Notes under the pieces: generated by a model
The model's input: only the letters and a program-made list of their open reading frames with translations
Told to the model about the DNA's origin: nothing
The model's database searches: none
Assembly (NCBI GenBank): GCA_963556495.2
Contig: OY747712.1
Span: 4,743,634 to 4,807,633 of the forward strand
DNA length: 64,000 bases
Direction of reading: 5' to 3'
From: Valencia hispanica
Taxonomy: Eukaryota; Chordata; Actinopteri; Cyprinodontiformes; Valenciidae
Program-made: the position numbers and the translations under genes
Part shown: positions 48,154-61,112 of the stretch, in pieces
How positions within the stretch are numbered: position 1 is the stretch's first letter
Layout: each line of letters opens with the position of its first letter

Positions 48154-48737
48154 TTTTTGGGGGGGGGGGGGGGGTGGATGAGGCCAGATCTCGGCTGCAA
48201 CAACACAGTGAGGCTGAGATCCACCGACCTCCAGCTTTCTGGGGCCACTTGGGTGTTTATGAAGCCGAACAGCGGCTCACCTGCCCAGGGGAAGCGGCCG
48301 GATGCTGCGGCTGTTGTTTGGACTTCTCCTCCTGTGCGTAGGCTGGACTTTCAAAATAAAAGTCATGGACTCAACGCGATGCTGCATTCAAAAGCACACT
48401 ACTTTGACTTTTGTATTGCTTTTATGTAATTTTTTTATTATCTTTATTTTGTTGAAAGGAAAATTACGATGAAAAATTATATAATACAGCAACAAATATC
48501 TTTTTTTTTTTACTTCAGTCTTATTTGGAGGCAAATATATTTTTTTGCGACAATGAATATATATAAAGAGTTCAAACATTAAATAGGATAAAGATAATAA
48601 TGAAAAAATAAAGTGGTTTTGGATTTGTGATCGTTTCAAATAAGAAATTATTTGGAAACTATTAATGTCCTACGGACATTGAACGTAGCAGAAAGTCTGT
48701 TTCCACGGCAACCCGTCACCACGACTTTGAGTCCAAG
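48154..48737. promoter_or_regulatory. Putative bidirectional promoter, zinc-finger gene C / DNAAF11
   Basis: Only 584 bases separate the divergent start codons. The half near gene C (48180-48340) is GC-rich, and the half near DNAAF11 is AT-rich. A G run on the plus strand occupies 48159-48174. No TATA box or RFX site was assigned. Confidence 0.5.
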
Positions 48738-51700
48738 ATGGTTTACAGTAAGTTTAAAGAAAAATACTGGCAACTAATGGGGGAAAAAACGAACGCTTGG
48801 CGACTCTAAACTCTGTTTCACTGTTAGTTTTTAAACTTTATGATTTATTTGTCTTTATAGAATCTTTGTAGCTTGTTTTATCTGTTGTTTTTTTAACAGT
48901 TTGTTGGCAAACTAGCTAGTTGGCAAAGTTAGCTTAGCTTCTCAATGTAGCTGGTATTCGTTATTCTCTAAAATGAATATATATATATAGTGTGTGCGTG
49001 TGTACATACATACATGTATATATGTGTATGTATGTAAATATATATATATGCATATATATTGCTCAGAGATCAATAAAAACACAATGAATTATAATATGGT
49101 GTAATAATTTAAAAAAGCCTCATATTAAAACAGAAACCACACGTGTTGCGTTCAGAAAGACTCCTCCTCCATGTCGTTCCCATCCAGTCACAGAGGAGCT
49201 GATCCGTCGGCGCGCCGAGCACAACGACGGCGAGCTCTTCTCCCTGGAGGAAGTTTCTCTGCACCAGCAGGACATCGAGAGGATCGAACACCTGGACAGG
49301 TGGTGCCGGGAGCTGAGGATCCTCTACCTGCAGAACAACCTCATCCCCAGAATCGGTAACTTTCAGTATGCAGGCGACACACCTGGACATCTGACGTTAA
49401 ACACAGTGGCAGTCAGACGCTTCCATCCTCTCACAATGAGCATTCAATTCTATCTATTTGGGGCTTTAAATGATTTATTTATCCCAAACCATCTAAGAGT
49501 TAATTTAAAGTGAAAGTAAAGCTTAAAAATCACACAGGATGATGCTGCCACCACCGTACCTGACAGCTGGTACAGTGTTCCTAGTCTTCTCCATGGTGGC
49601 TGATGGAAAGATCAGTTCAGCATGAAACTGCAGGGGCTTCTTCCCTGGAAGCCAAGCGACTTAAAGTGGTCAAATATGGAACCAGAATTATGGCAGAAGC
49701 TGGTGAAACCTGCTAGTAAGGGGGTGTGAATCATTTTGATGAGAGGAAAATCTAAACCTGTGGAGCCAATTTGTGTTTTTTTAAAAATCACTTCTTTACT
49801 TTTTCCTCCGTCAAAAAAAAAAAAATTTAAATTCAAAGCCCGACTTTATTTATCGTACAAATGATTGGGAGAGATTGTGAAATATGACACACTAGGGAGT
49901 GTAACTGCAAACGTATCCAACATATTCAGATTTTTTGGTGGCGTACCGAGTTTCCACACGGAAGCATGACGGCGTTGAACTTTAGCCAGAAACACTGTAA
50001 ACAAATCCAGCCTCCTGCTGGCAGAAGTTATGACCAACGAGGAGAGACATGAACGCCCGCCTCCGCTGTTAAAGCCCTCCTTGTTCTGGGAAAACTTCAG
50101 CTTCCCGGTGTTACGGACCAAAGGTTTTCATATTCCCGTTAGCGTTGGTTGCTGTTTGCTACTGCGGATGTTACTGAGCCGAAGGACCCTGCTTAGCTGC
50201 CCTCGTTGGTGCCCTCTCTCTAAAAGCTGCTATGGCAAATCTGCAAAAAAAGCTAGCTTAAAACCTTTTTTTTTTTTTTTTCATGCCTCCTTAACAACGT
50301 TCTAACATAGTATAGCTATAAATGTTTTGTGGAGATAAAAAAAGAAAGAAAAAGTGTCTAAAAACCTCAGCCAATGACACGGCTCGGCCCGAAACCAACG
50401 ATTAGACCATCCGTTCGTCTGTCTCACAGAAAGCGAATATTGGAAATGTACCCGTTTAGGGGCGGGGTCCCGCCTTTCTCGCCTCTGATTGGCTAGCCTG
50501 CTTGATTTATTACTAATCCTAACATTCAATGACCAATTAGTAACACTAACCTGACTCATTTTCTACTCCTAATGTTCCATGAAATGTACCTAACCCTAAT
50601 CTGATCCATTTATAGATTATAACATTTAGGAGCAGTACCCAATCATAGTCCCCAGAAGGCAGGACCTTGCCTCTAAACGGGTACACTTCGAATATTTGCT
50701 CACCGGACAAGCGCACGTCCAAATTTACGTGGCTCTTCCACTCATTACGCGCTTCCGCGTTTAGCAACAGAACGCCGCTAATGTCAGAGGAGGAGAAACA
50801 GCCGGCTGCTACCAAACTGAATGATTTATGCTAGTTGTTTATATTTATGTTGTTAATTTTTCGCTAACGCGCGATTCCGAAATATTACGTCTCGAAAACT
50901 GCGACTGGTGTTTTGCGCTGTCTCGTTTACCCCTCATATCGGGGGGGGCGTGGCCTAGGGATGCTAGCCGACGGGAGTTCTGAGACTGTTTACGCTGAAA
51001 AGCTAGCGGTGTAGCAGCTTTAACGAAGCAATAAAGTATAAGCGGACTGGACATCTGATGGTAATAATGAGTTAAAAATGTTTCTTCCAGGAATTAGTCG
51101 GTGACGTTTGTGTTGTTTTGCAGCAACAGCTGGAAGCTGAACAGAAGGAGCTCCGCCCCCCACCACAGTGTCCCACATAAATAGTATCTCCATGGTTCTT
51201 CTTCTTCTTTGTCATGTTTGATGTTGTAGAGAATCTGGGCCGCCTGAAGAAGCTGGAGTATCTGAATCTGGCCTTGAACAACATCGAAGTCATTGAAAAT
51301 CTTCAAGGTCAGTTGCTTGTGGCTCTGTGTTCATAGAACCCGGTCAATTGGACTGAAAGAACAAACGTGTGGTGCATCGCCAACGGTTCGGCATTTTCCC
51401 CTGCTTCGCCGTCCACCCTAGCTTCTCATTCTCCCTGCCTTCAGGCTGCGAGAGCCTCCGGAAGCTGGATCTGACGGTGAACTTCGTCGGGCTGCTGAGC
51501 GGCGTGGATTCCCTGAGACATAACATCCACCTGAGGGAGCTCTTCCTGGTGGGGAACCCCTGCACTGAGTTCCAGGGCTACAGGCAGTACGTTGTGGCGG
51601 CGCTGCCTCAGCTAAAGGTCAGCTCACCCAGCATCCCGAAGTCTCATCAGTGAAATCAGTAGAAATCTTGATTGTTAGGAATCGCGTAGCGCTCAAACTA

Positions 51701-52181
51701 CCCTGTCTGTGTGTCTCCAGTGGCTGGACGGGACGGAGATCCGCCGATCGGAGCGGATCGGAGCCTCGCGGGGCCTGGAGCCGGTGAGGAGGCGAGTCAG
51801 AGAGCAGGAGGAGGAGTACCTGGGGAGGAGAGAGGAGCAGAAAGAGGAGGCCGCACGAAGAGAGAAGGGGAAGAAACCCGGCTGCAGCACCGACATCAAC
51901 AAGACCGAGTGAGTTCGGACTGAAGGAGAGGAATCAAATCTTTGATTTGGTCACCTGGAGTTATTTTAATCAGAAGGACGACGGTTCATCCGCCGGGGCG
52001 AGCTGGAGGTGAAACCAGGCTTGAAGTCTCTCCCTGTCCTCCACAGAGCACAAGACGAGAAGGAGGACGTGAGGAGCCCAGAGGAGGAGCAGGAGTTCTG
52101 GCACACGCCCTGCTCTTTCACGCCCGAGTCCCGTCTGGAGGCTCATCGCCACCTGGAGGAGAGGAGGAGGGCTGACAACAA
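48738..52181 (+). CDS. dnaaf11: DNAAF11 / LRRC6 (dynein axonemal assembly factor 11), 5' part
   Basis: Six coding exons join in frame: 48738-48747, 49188-49355, 51230-51307, 51445-51617, 51721-51908 and 52047-52181, 250 residues so far against about 466 in human. The N terminus reads [20 protein letters not shown]. Leucine-rich repeats follow ([56 protein letters not shown]), then the LRR cap with LPQLKWLDGTEI, and a charged helix ([19 protein letters not shown]). Exon 6 contains the family motif [20 protein letters not shown]. The protein acts in the cytoplasm in pre-assembly of ciliary dynein arms. The C-terminal CS-like domain was not found in the following 11.8 kb, so that intron is very long or the 3' end lies outside the window. 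The first exon carries only ten coding bases. Confidence 0.94.
48978..49061. repeat. Compound TA/TG microsatellite
   Basis: Irregular ATATAT, GTGTGTGC and CATACATA stretches in DNAAF11 intron 1. Confidence 0.85.
49356..50334. other. DNAAF11 intron 2, first part
   Basis: 49540-49760 (GATGATGCTGCCACCACCGT, GGGGGTGTGAATCATTTTGA) resembles a widespread fish interspersed repeat I cannot name; similar scraps lie near 8301 and 58660. Nothing else recognised. Confidence 0.4.
50335..50818 (-). repeat. Dispersed repeat shared with 23705-23895
   Basis: Reverse-oriented copy with GGTAGCAGCCGGCTGTTTCT, GGCGTTCTGTTGCTAAACGC and CTTGTCCGGTGAGC. It is split by the small element at 50433-50699. It lies in DNAAF11 intron 2. 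Confidence 0.65.
50433..50699. mobile_element. Small inverted-repeat element inside the dispersed repeat
   Basis: GCGAATATTGGAAATGTACC (50433) faces its inverted counterpart GGTACACTTCGAATATTTGC ending at 50699, continuing into CGTTTAGGGG/CCTCTAAACG. It is about 267 bases with no coding capacity. Confidence 0.7.
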
Positions 52182-52423
52182 GTAAGCCTTTCTCCACAGC
52201 GTCCTGCGAACGCTTCCAGTCCACTGGGTCAGACGCTCCGTTCGACTCAGAGAAGACGAGGCTTGGTTCCACCTCGTAAATCTGACCCCGACCCACACGG
52301 GAGGAAAAAATTAGGGATTTGTATTGTTCTGGAAATATGCCCCTTAAAGAAGCGACTAGCAAAACATTGTTGCATTTTATGGAGGAGTTCATCATCCTAA
52401 ACCTGCAGATCTGGTTTTGCTAA

Positions 52424-52904
52424 CTGAGGTTGTGTTCACAGGTAGCCGGGGGTAAAAAAAAAAAAAAACACTCCGTCCACACTTAACCGCATTCCTAGAC
52501 ATGCCAAACCTGTAGGGGGCAGTAGTTCCCCCAAATCCTTTCCACTCAAGAGTACATTTCTACTTTCTACCTCCTGCATGCAGCAGTAAAAACAAGCAAG
52601 CTTGAACAATCGATGATGCCAACACATCTCTGAGGGCATCAATGCTGTTTCCGAGTGGAAACACAGATGATGTCGGAGCATTTTTTTGTCGCGGAAAGTG
52701 ACGTCGCGAAGCCTAAAACTCCGGTTATTTCTGTCCACAAGCAAACGCTTAAAACGGAAAAAACGCAAATCTTCAGTTTTTTTAGAAAGATTCGTTTTCG
52801 GTGCCGTAAAATCCGCGTTTTCGTGTGGACGACGGGCCAAAAGCGTAGAAAAACATATCCGTTTTGTGAGATACCGCGTGGCTACGCGTGGACAAGGCCT
52901 GAGA
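52424..52904 (-). mobile_element. Inverted-repeat element with GTGTCCACACGTAGCC end, copy 2
   Basis: Opposite orientation to 44638-45203, sharing CCTGTAGGGGGCAGTAGTTC, CGGAAAGTGACGTCG and GTGGCTACGCGTGGAC. It lies after DNAAF11 exon 6. Confidence 0.75.
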
Positions 52905-53094
52905 ACATCGTCAATAATTTATCTGTCCTGCAGATAATTTTTGTTCTGATCTAATCCGTAACCCAACACTCAATAAATAAACATCATATATAATGTATAT
53001 GATGTTTTCATGTGTATATTAATAGCAAACTATATGATAAATAGATGCCAATGACGGAAAGTGTCTGATCAGCAGTGGTGATGACCAAAACCAG

Positions 53095-53400
53095 TTTTTT
53101 TCATAGACTGTATGTAACTGGACGAAGCCTCGGTGACGTCACCCATAGGGTTCAGAAGAGCAAAAATTAAGCCAAATGGGCGGTTCCCACCGCCGCCATA
53201 TTGTCTGCGCGACGCGGCTCGTCACTCCAAGAAAATGCAAAAATGTGCAAAGAGGTGGAGCTGAGAGTGGCGCTGGGAGGACGGGACGGATGATTGACAC
53301 TCTGAGCCGATGTAGCCAGGAGCTAGTCCTGGAGCTAACTGAAGCTAACAGAGGTTAGCGGGCGCCTTTAGCCTGAAAGCCGCAGTAGAGCAATTGTGCT
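53095..53400 (+). mobile_element. Left half of a split interspersed repeat
   Basis: It starts TTTTTTTCATAGACTGTATG and contains GGTGACGTCACCCATAGGG and GCCGCCATATTGTCTGCGC, the left part of a very common fish repeat. The right part, with AACATGGGAGTCAATGGGAA, lies at 55612-55990, so the intervening 2.2 kb is an insertion. Confidence 0.65.
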
Positions 53401-53854
53401 ACCCTCTTCCATCCAGGCTGTAAATACAATATTAAATCGGTAAGTTAATATTTAAATTGAAATAATTGATTTAAATGAAATTATCATTAACTTAATGCAA
53501 GTTTTCAATAATATTTTTAACTTAGTTATTAATATAGTGTATGAGATCTATTTAGTCTATGCATGAGATACATTATCAAGCTAAGTTAGTAAGGATAGTT
53601 CACAAATTTATATTAACACTCGTTTGTATTTACAGTAATTGTTAGTGATTGTACTACCATGTAGGATCTCGCAGTTAAAAAAAACTGTTCCCACAGTTAT
53701 TGTAGATTAGCAACAGCTATGAATAATTTCGATCCTAGTCAATTCTGCAACTTATGAATTTTAATAATCATTTATTGAGGTCTGGGAAGGGATAAGTTGC
53801 ACATTTAGTAAGTCACTTGGGTTTCTTTTTATAGATTTTGTTTACCAGGTCACA

Positions 53855-54180
53855 ATGGCTGCATGCCTGTCCTCCACAACAGCCAAACAAAGCAGGAAAT
53901 GTAAGTACCTGTCTCCATCACTTCATGTAGAATTTTAACAGTATTATACTTTCAACCGATAAGCCACACCTGTGCAGCTGCCATTCATTATGCTAGTTTT
54001 TTTCTCCATAGCCATCTGGATCATTGGAGACAGCTATGTCGACATAGTTCTGAGAGAGCTGAAGAAACCATCGGAGGAAACCTCGGCCTCCCAGACGTCC
54101 GTATCTCCTGGTTTGGCTGGTGGGGCTGAGGTGGAAAGGAGGAAGAGCAGCTCTTGATGTCCTCATCATCAGCTGTATAT
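53855..54180 (+). pseudogene. SGNH-hydrolase-like gene fragment
   Basis: A small exon at 53855-53900 (MAACLSSTTAKQSRK) splices in phase to 54012, continuing SIWIIGDSYV. The GDSYV block resembles the nucleophile motif (GDSxx) of SGNH hydrolases. A frameshift just after GDSYV puts GGNLGLPDVRISWFGW in another frame, and a second shift precedes GLRWKG. The combination GDSYV, GNLGLPDVRISWFGW and LRWKG is one I recall from multicopy fish sequences associated with transposons. The fragment ends near VLII. It is not functional as it stands. Confidence 0.6.
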
Positions 54181-54667
54181 ATATAATTTTTTCTTTACTA
54201 ATTTAATTTAAATAGCTTATAATTCCTGACCTGAGTCCTAATTTCATACCATTACATGTAACTTAAGATGGTATGACAATAAAAGTTCCTTGAATCCTTG
54301 ATTCCTAGTTTAAATGGTGCCATCTTTACGCATCTTCACATAGGACAGTCCTTTTGGACAATTGATGTTAAAGCAAAAATTATAAATCCTGATTGTTACG
54401 TCTAATGTGTTGTTGATGTAGTTTTTTTATTTCAACAATTACATCTGTTGCCATAACACTGTTGACAACTCTGCCCCCCCCCCATTTTACTGTACTAGTC
54501 TCTTTTGCTTTCTGGCCCCCCTTTGTTTTTTTCTGTGTCCTTTTCTTTTATAGAATCTTGTGTTTAAAACAAATGTTTGGCCATTTTCTTTCTCTGAACT
54601 TGAGCATCAGTTGTATCTGCAAACTTTATTAGTGTTTAGATATAAATCGTGCACTTATTGGACAAAG

Positions 54668-54732
54668 ATGGCTTCCTGTGGTACTGATTGCACTAACAGA
54701 CCATCCAAGAAGTCTCTGCTCCATTTTTTTCG
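54668..54732 (+). pseudogene. THAP-like first exon, left palindrome arm
   Basis: The ATG opens [20 protein letters not shown] and then FR before a donor (CG|GTAAGT). A start of MxxC, a second cysteine, N and K residues and a phenylalanine close to a splice donor is the shape of the first exon of THAP zinc-finger proteins. No second exon is present in the window. This assignment is moderate and based on recall. Confidence 0.5.
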
Positions 54733-54804
54733 GTAAGTAAAATAATATTTCTGTATGTTAATTTGTAGATGAAGCTAGTTAGTAACAATTTACTATATAT
54801 TTAC

Positions 54805-55335
<531 letters not shown>

Positions 55336-55449
55336 TAAATTGTTACTAACTAGTAAATTAGCCATAGCCATAGCTACTTTACTAATTAAGGCGCTCAGCT
55401 GCAGGAGCTTCATCTACAAATTAACATACAGAAATATTATTTTACTTAC

Positions 55450-55514
55450 CGAAAAAAATGGAGCAGAGACTTCTTGGATGGTCTGTTAGTGCAATCAGTA
55501 CCACAGGAAGCCAT
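55450..55514 (-). pseudogene. THAP-like first exon, right palindrome arm
   Basis: Identical in all 65 coding bases and in the donor to 54668-54732, on the other strand. Confidence 0.5.
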
Positions 55515-55611
55515 CTTTGTCTTATAAGTGCACGATTTATATCTAAACACTAATAAAGTTTGCAGATACAACTGATGCTCAAGTTCAGAGAAAGGAAATG
55601 GCCAAAGTCTT

Positions 55612-55990
55612 AACGTGAGTCCCAGGCTGAAGGCATTCCCCGGAGCAAGACACTGTTAGCCACCGTTAGCTACCAGCCTTAGCGCTGACAGCTCATCCGA
55701 GACCTGTCAATCAAAAGGACACGCCCCTAATTATTCATAAATTCAAGATTAAATGATGTCTAAACGGATGAGTTAGAAAAAAATTCACCCCACTCATGTT
55801 TTTTGTAACCAGGGTGTAAACATGTTTATTTCTGCTGTGAAGTTGGCCTTTTTAACATGGGAGTCAATGGGAACGTGCTCCTTTCTGAAGCCAGCCCCCA
55901 GCGGATGAGGGGTGAACTGCAATTTTTGTTACTTTCCGGATGGCTTCAATTCTGAGCGGCAGAGTTTGCCCCTTGGGTTTTTTGTGTGTC
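55612..55990 (+). mobile_element. Right half of a split interspersed repeat
   Basis: GACACGCCCCTAATTATTC, TAACATGGGAGTCAATGGG and CCGGATGGCTTCAATTCTG continue the repeat begun at 53095-53400. Confidence 0.6.
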
Positions 55991-57754
55991 TGTCTGCAGT
56001 TCAGGATCTTGGTCACAAGGTGTCACTATAACACCTGCTTTTGAATCCACCTGAGCAGAACCCCTCACCTGAATATTTAAGGAAAATCCTTGATTCAGGG
56101 AATTGTTGCTGGAAGGTAGCAGGGATAACTGCTCCACCCAGGAACGTAACCTTCGTCTTGAAAGTAAGGGGGACAATTTATTTATCATCCCCTCACATTC
56201 AGTCGCAACCTTCCTCAGTGGCGAACGAACCATTTATTGTTGCGCAATGAGTGAGCTGGCTCAGTTATCACCGATATTAATAGGGGTTCAAAGACAGTTA
56301 TTAATTGTCATTATTACTATTAATTTAAAAAATGAATAGTTACAAGGCGCCACCTGCTCTGCAGAAACAAATACCTTCAAACTTCAGTCTCAGTTAACTG
56401 TTGGTGTCGATCTGAAAAGATTTAACAACAACAGGTTAAAAAGAATGAAGGTTCGAATTCTCGCTCTGGCTTCAGCAAATCACAATAAACAACACATAAT
56501 GATGACCGATCACTTCTTCAGAATACAAGTTTTTATTTTTTACAGGTTATCAAACTCACTGACATCAATCAAATTACCAGAACAAACGCTCTAATCTGCT
56601 TTCCTAGATTTACTGCCTACAAAATATCTGGTGTGAAGGAAGACGGCTAAAGGTTCTAAAGAAGAATAAACAAAAGAACAGACGAAACATATTTTGGTTT
56701 GGGAATGAGAGTATTTCTGAAATATCGGTCCTGATACCTGTCTGGTTTTTCCCAGCAATGAATCTCTTTTTCTCATCAAGCTTTCATTTCTCCTGACCTG
56801 TGAAGACCCTTAATCATCGTCCCTGCTGCTGGCCTCTGGTCCAGTGTCTCCTCCCTGACTCTGGTATTTGCTATTGTGGCATTAAAGATCAATAAAAATG
56901 TAGAAAGCAAGACTTTGAAATAGAATTAGGATGAGTAGCAGTGATGTTACTGTGGAAATTAACCTTGAAGTATATGTATATGTATATCTTATATTCTCTT
57001 TCCACCTTCTCAGACCCTCCCTGACCCCTGACCCCGCTTTGGTTATTGTGGTGATAAACATTTCTTTCTAATATGAGGAAAGCTGTACAAGTTGTGCACC
57101 GAAATGAAAGAGAATTGGGGGGTATTCGTAGCATGAACTAACTAGCAAGGGATGTACCATTAAAATTGTTAACATGATATATTGTAATTTATTAACTAGG
57201 CTTCATTTAGCTAATATTATCTGCATGTAACAGCATAACTGAACTTACAGCTTGATTAGAAAAATTTTAACTTTTTTTGCCTTTTGCTGCTCTGCTCAGC
57301 TCAGCAAAACCTGTCGGCGATCCACTGATGCCTGCCGCGCGTGTGTGTGTACGCTTAAGGTGCGTTTAAAGACGGCTTGGAAAAACAACGTTACCGAATA
57401 TCAATGGACTAAAGGGCTCTAACGGCAGGGGCGGAAAAAAGTGGGGGGGACGTGTCCTGTGCGTACCCCATGTTACGCCAGTGGCGTAACACTGTTATGT
57501 TATGGCCTCTGAGTTCAAAATTGTCACGGACCCTTAAAAAAAGAGACCAGAACAGCTGCAGCGGCTCGACTGATAGAACCCTCACAGAACTAAACAACAA
57601 CTGGGACAGGGAAACCTTCTCCAACGCAGAAAGCTACGTAATCAATCGGACAACAAATCACAGGTTTTGTTGCCGAGTTAGGTTCAGCAAAATATATGTA
57701 TTGAGTTTCAAAGCTTAAATAGCTAAAAAGAAGAAAGTCATTATAAGTAGTTAT
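55991..57754. other. Intergenic or DNAAF11 intron, nothing recognised
   Basis: No exon of DNAAF11 was found. A short TGTATA microsatellite is at 56971-56990. The rest is AT-rich single-copy-like DNA. Confidence 0.45.
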
Positions 57755-58332
57755 AAGTAATGCTAACTAGCATGCTAATGCTAGCTAGCCTGGTCTCACT
57801 AGTATCCAAGCACTCAGTATGATGAATTAGCTATAATGCTAACATGAGCTAGCATGTTAATAATAACTAGCATGCGAGCAATAACCTAAAAAAAACCAGG
57901 AGGGAAAGTTAGTCAAAATTCAAAAATGAGCTAAAATGCTAACATGAGCTAGCATGCTAATGCTAGCTAAGATGTTATCATTAGCGTTTGAGAATTCAGT
58001 GCGAAAAGTTAGTGAAAAAGCAAAATTTAGCTAAAATGCAAGAATGAGCTACCATGCTAATGCTAACGAGCATGCTAATGCTAGCTAAGATGTAACCATT
58101 AGCATTTGAGGAATCAATACGGCAAGTTAGTTAAAAAGCAAAATTTAGCTAAAATGCTAGAATGAGCTACCATCCTAATGCTAACTAGCATGCTAATGCT
58201 AGCTAAGATTTTATCATTAGCATTTGAGGAATCAGTACGACAAGTTAGTCAAAAAGGAAAATTTAGCTAAAATGCTTGAATGAGCTAGCTTGCTAATGCT
58301 AAGTAGCTTGTTAATGGTAAGTAGCATGATGT
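57755..58332. repeat. GCTAATGCTAGC array
   Basis: Units of about 120 bases repeat GCTAACTAGCATGCTAATGC, AGCTAAGATGTTATCATTAG and AGCAAAATTTAGCTAAAATG, four to five times with drift. Related single units occur at 25478-25575. Confidence 0.85.
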
Positions 58333-60964
58333 TAGGTAAGGGGTGTGAATACTTTTCTATGGAGTAGAATACTCTCCCAAGTAAGATAAAAGAGGTCTGT
58401 TTTAAAAGCACAGGCAGCAACGTAATTAGAAATGAATGGACCATGTCGTTGCTGAGGCATTATGGGAAATGGAGTTGTGGCTAGAATAAAGAATGTGCCT
58501 ATTAAGTAAACTAATTTATATAGAGACAGGGAGACAGAGACAGGAGCGCTTTTGCTGCGAACCTTCGATGCTCGCTGAACCTAAAACGCCAGAACTGGCG
58601 CTGACTCCTAGCCCAACCACTGGGTATAATGAGGTCATTTAGTTTCCGTAGCTGCAGACCATCACACTGCCACCGCCGTGCTGGACTGTTGGTTTGATGT
58701 TCTTGTTCTGAAGTGCCGGTGTAGGTACCAGATCTGCTCGGGGGGCCCCTGCGCCTGGCCATGACTTCGTATTACATGTTTGGCCGGATCTTAGCACGTT
58801 GATGCTGTGTGCAAATTTTTTTTACAAATGTTTTTTTTTTGAAGAACTTTATTGAACGAATAAGAAATATACAACACATGAACAAATGAAGTACACAGAA
58901 GGATTCAACAGATACAAACAGCCAGGGATGTTATATAAATGCTGCACATGCAAACATTTACGCATATGAATTGTTTTCAGAGCCTTTTTCTTGACAGCCT
59001 GATGTTGATTTTATGTATAGTTAAACATTTCTCATCTTTTTGTGGTATTCTAAAAAAAAAACAGAAAAAGAATATTTTTAATGAAAATTCCTCAAAATAC
59101 GTTTAATAACAACCCGCTAAGCTCTTTCCGAAGCCCACGTGTGAAAGAACAGAACCAGAAGAGATGTGTCACATTTTTCTTGAATAATCGCCACAGGAGC
59201 CGTTATTAACATTTACGTCTCTTTCATGTTTTGCCATACATAACGCTCGGCAGGGTTAAAAACGGCGCCGCAGTGGCGTTGGCTTTCACGCCATGACGAA
59301 AGCGGGCGAACGCCTTCCGGAGGTTTCCACTTCTGTCTCATCTCCCATCTTTGCCCAATCTCCCTTGCTCGTTGCTGAGCCGTGAACTCCGACCCCTGCA
59401 GCCATACATGCAGCCATATATGTCCAGACTGAGGTTTAAAGAGAGGCGGCAAAAGCAAAGGAGGTGGATTAGCAGCGCTTGCCAACAACTGATGGTGTCA
59501 TCATGTCACTGTGGAATATCGTCTCTGCTGCCTGGATATGGAGCTCTTGGCACGTCATGACAGTCTTCAGGCAGAGGCCTCTTCATATTTGTTGCAAGAC
59601 TGACTGCTACTGGAGATCCTTCCTTCCCACAGCCTCCGCATCGACAATATTTGCACGTTTAAGGAAGGAGTCTTCTCCCAAATGCTCCATAAAAGCGCTT
59701 TGACTCATGAGTCAAACATTTCTGTTTTCCTCACTGCGTCGTGACGAAGATGCTGCAGGTTTCCTGGACCGATGACCTCCGACCTTATGAACCCTGTCGC
59801 AGCGTATACCGAAACATACTCAGGATGTGTGGTTTTTTTTTAACCTGAAGTTGCAGGGATTAAAGTTGATTGAGGGGGAAAACGTGAAGAGATGACGACG
59901 GACCTGGATGTGACGTCAGCAGAGCAGATTAAAGCGTCTGCTGCTTGAGTCCATTCGGGTTAATGAGGGGCTTAACGGGCCGATTGTTCTGCAGATGTTC
60001 CGGTGACGTCGGACCGAGCAGAGACGAGCGGGGGGATTTAGCTTTTACCTGCCGTCGGACACGTCCTGGACGGGACACTTAATGCCACAGAACTGGACTC
60101 TGAGTTCTGCTGCAGGATCGCTGGGACTTAGATCCAGACCAGAGCTGCCGGATTAAAAGATGAATTAAAAGTTGGGGTGGAGCGAAGTAAGTTAAAAATG
60201 AGCAGAAAACAAGTTCTGAACGGGTGAAAAAAAATTATGAAGGTGATGAGTTATTACTCTGTGAGGAAAGCCAGGTCAGCTCTGCAGAAGAAGATCCTGC
60301 TTCAGTTCAGTCCCTGAACTTTATCATTTATTTATTTTAACATCTCTGGTTCCCTGACATTCTGGACCAGGGTAGATCTGATAAAAGCCGTAGAAAAAAA
60401 AACTTGTACCGGTTTAATATCAGACAATTTTCGCATGGACTGGCGGATGTGTGCTCGTAACCTTGTTAGCGCCCCCGCTTTTCATCGCGTCAACAACATA
60501 ACGTGAGTAACACTCTCTGGTCAATATGGTAACGTTTAAACGTGTCTTTAAAATTAGATTTACCACAAAAACAAATATGAAGTGCATAAAAAACTCAACT
60601 GACCACAACACTGGATCAGTGGGAGCCCTGTGGCTGTTTTCTCTGTCTGGGGCGATTTTAAAGGCTTCAGTGCCTCATTAAAATGCCAGTTGCTTGGTGG
60701 GGCTCGGTGCTTAAAAATCACCCATGGTGATGAATCTATATTTCCAGTATGACTCCAGGCATTGTCTGTTAAATGTAGTTTTCTTTTTTTTTTTTTTGGA
60801 AGTCGTTGGCTCTTCCTCTGTCTCATCACTGGAACTTTTCATTTTCGCAGAGAAACTTTTCCGAGAGCTCTGTTTTTAAATCATTCTGCTAGCTTGCGGG
60901 TTTGCTTTTAGCGGAGACGTGTCATGTGACCGAGGCAAGCATGCTTCACAAAGGAGTTAACAGC
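58333..60964. other. Intergenic or intron, nothing recognised
   Basis: No DNAAF11 exon seen. A minus-strand frame at 59213-59488 has protein-like composition (WLHVWLQGSEFTAQQ) and may be a LINE scrap, but I do not recognise it. Confidence 0.4.
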
Positions 60965-61112
60965 CTGATGCAACGGAGAGAATCTGGTCATTTTTAAAAA
61001 CAAAACATCGTTTAGACTCTGAAAATAAATAAAAGCATAAATGCTGTAAGTTCTTAATTGTATCTGTGCGGCCCGGTACCAAATGAACGGGCTCGGGGGT
61101 TGGGGACCTCTG
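60965..61112. mobile_element. hAT-like (Charlie-type) end
   Basis: It ends GGGGGTTGGGGACCTCTG, whose complement CAGAGGTCCCCAACC is a typical hAT terminus. CGGCCCGGTACCAAATGAAC links it to 25680-25765. Confidence 0.5.

Noticed and set aside
59213..59488. Minus-strand protein-like frame as a host gene
   Set aside because: No recognised domain, no splice context; possibly a LINE remnant but not supportable.
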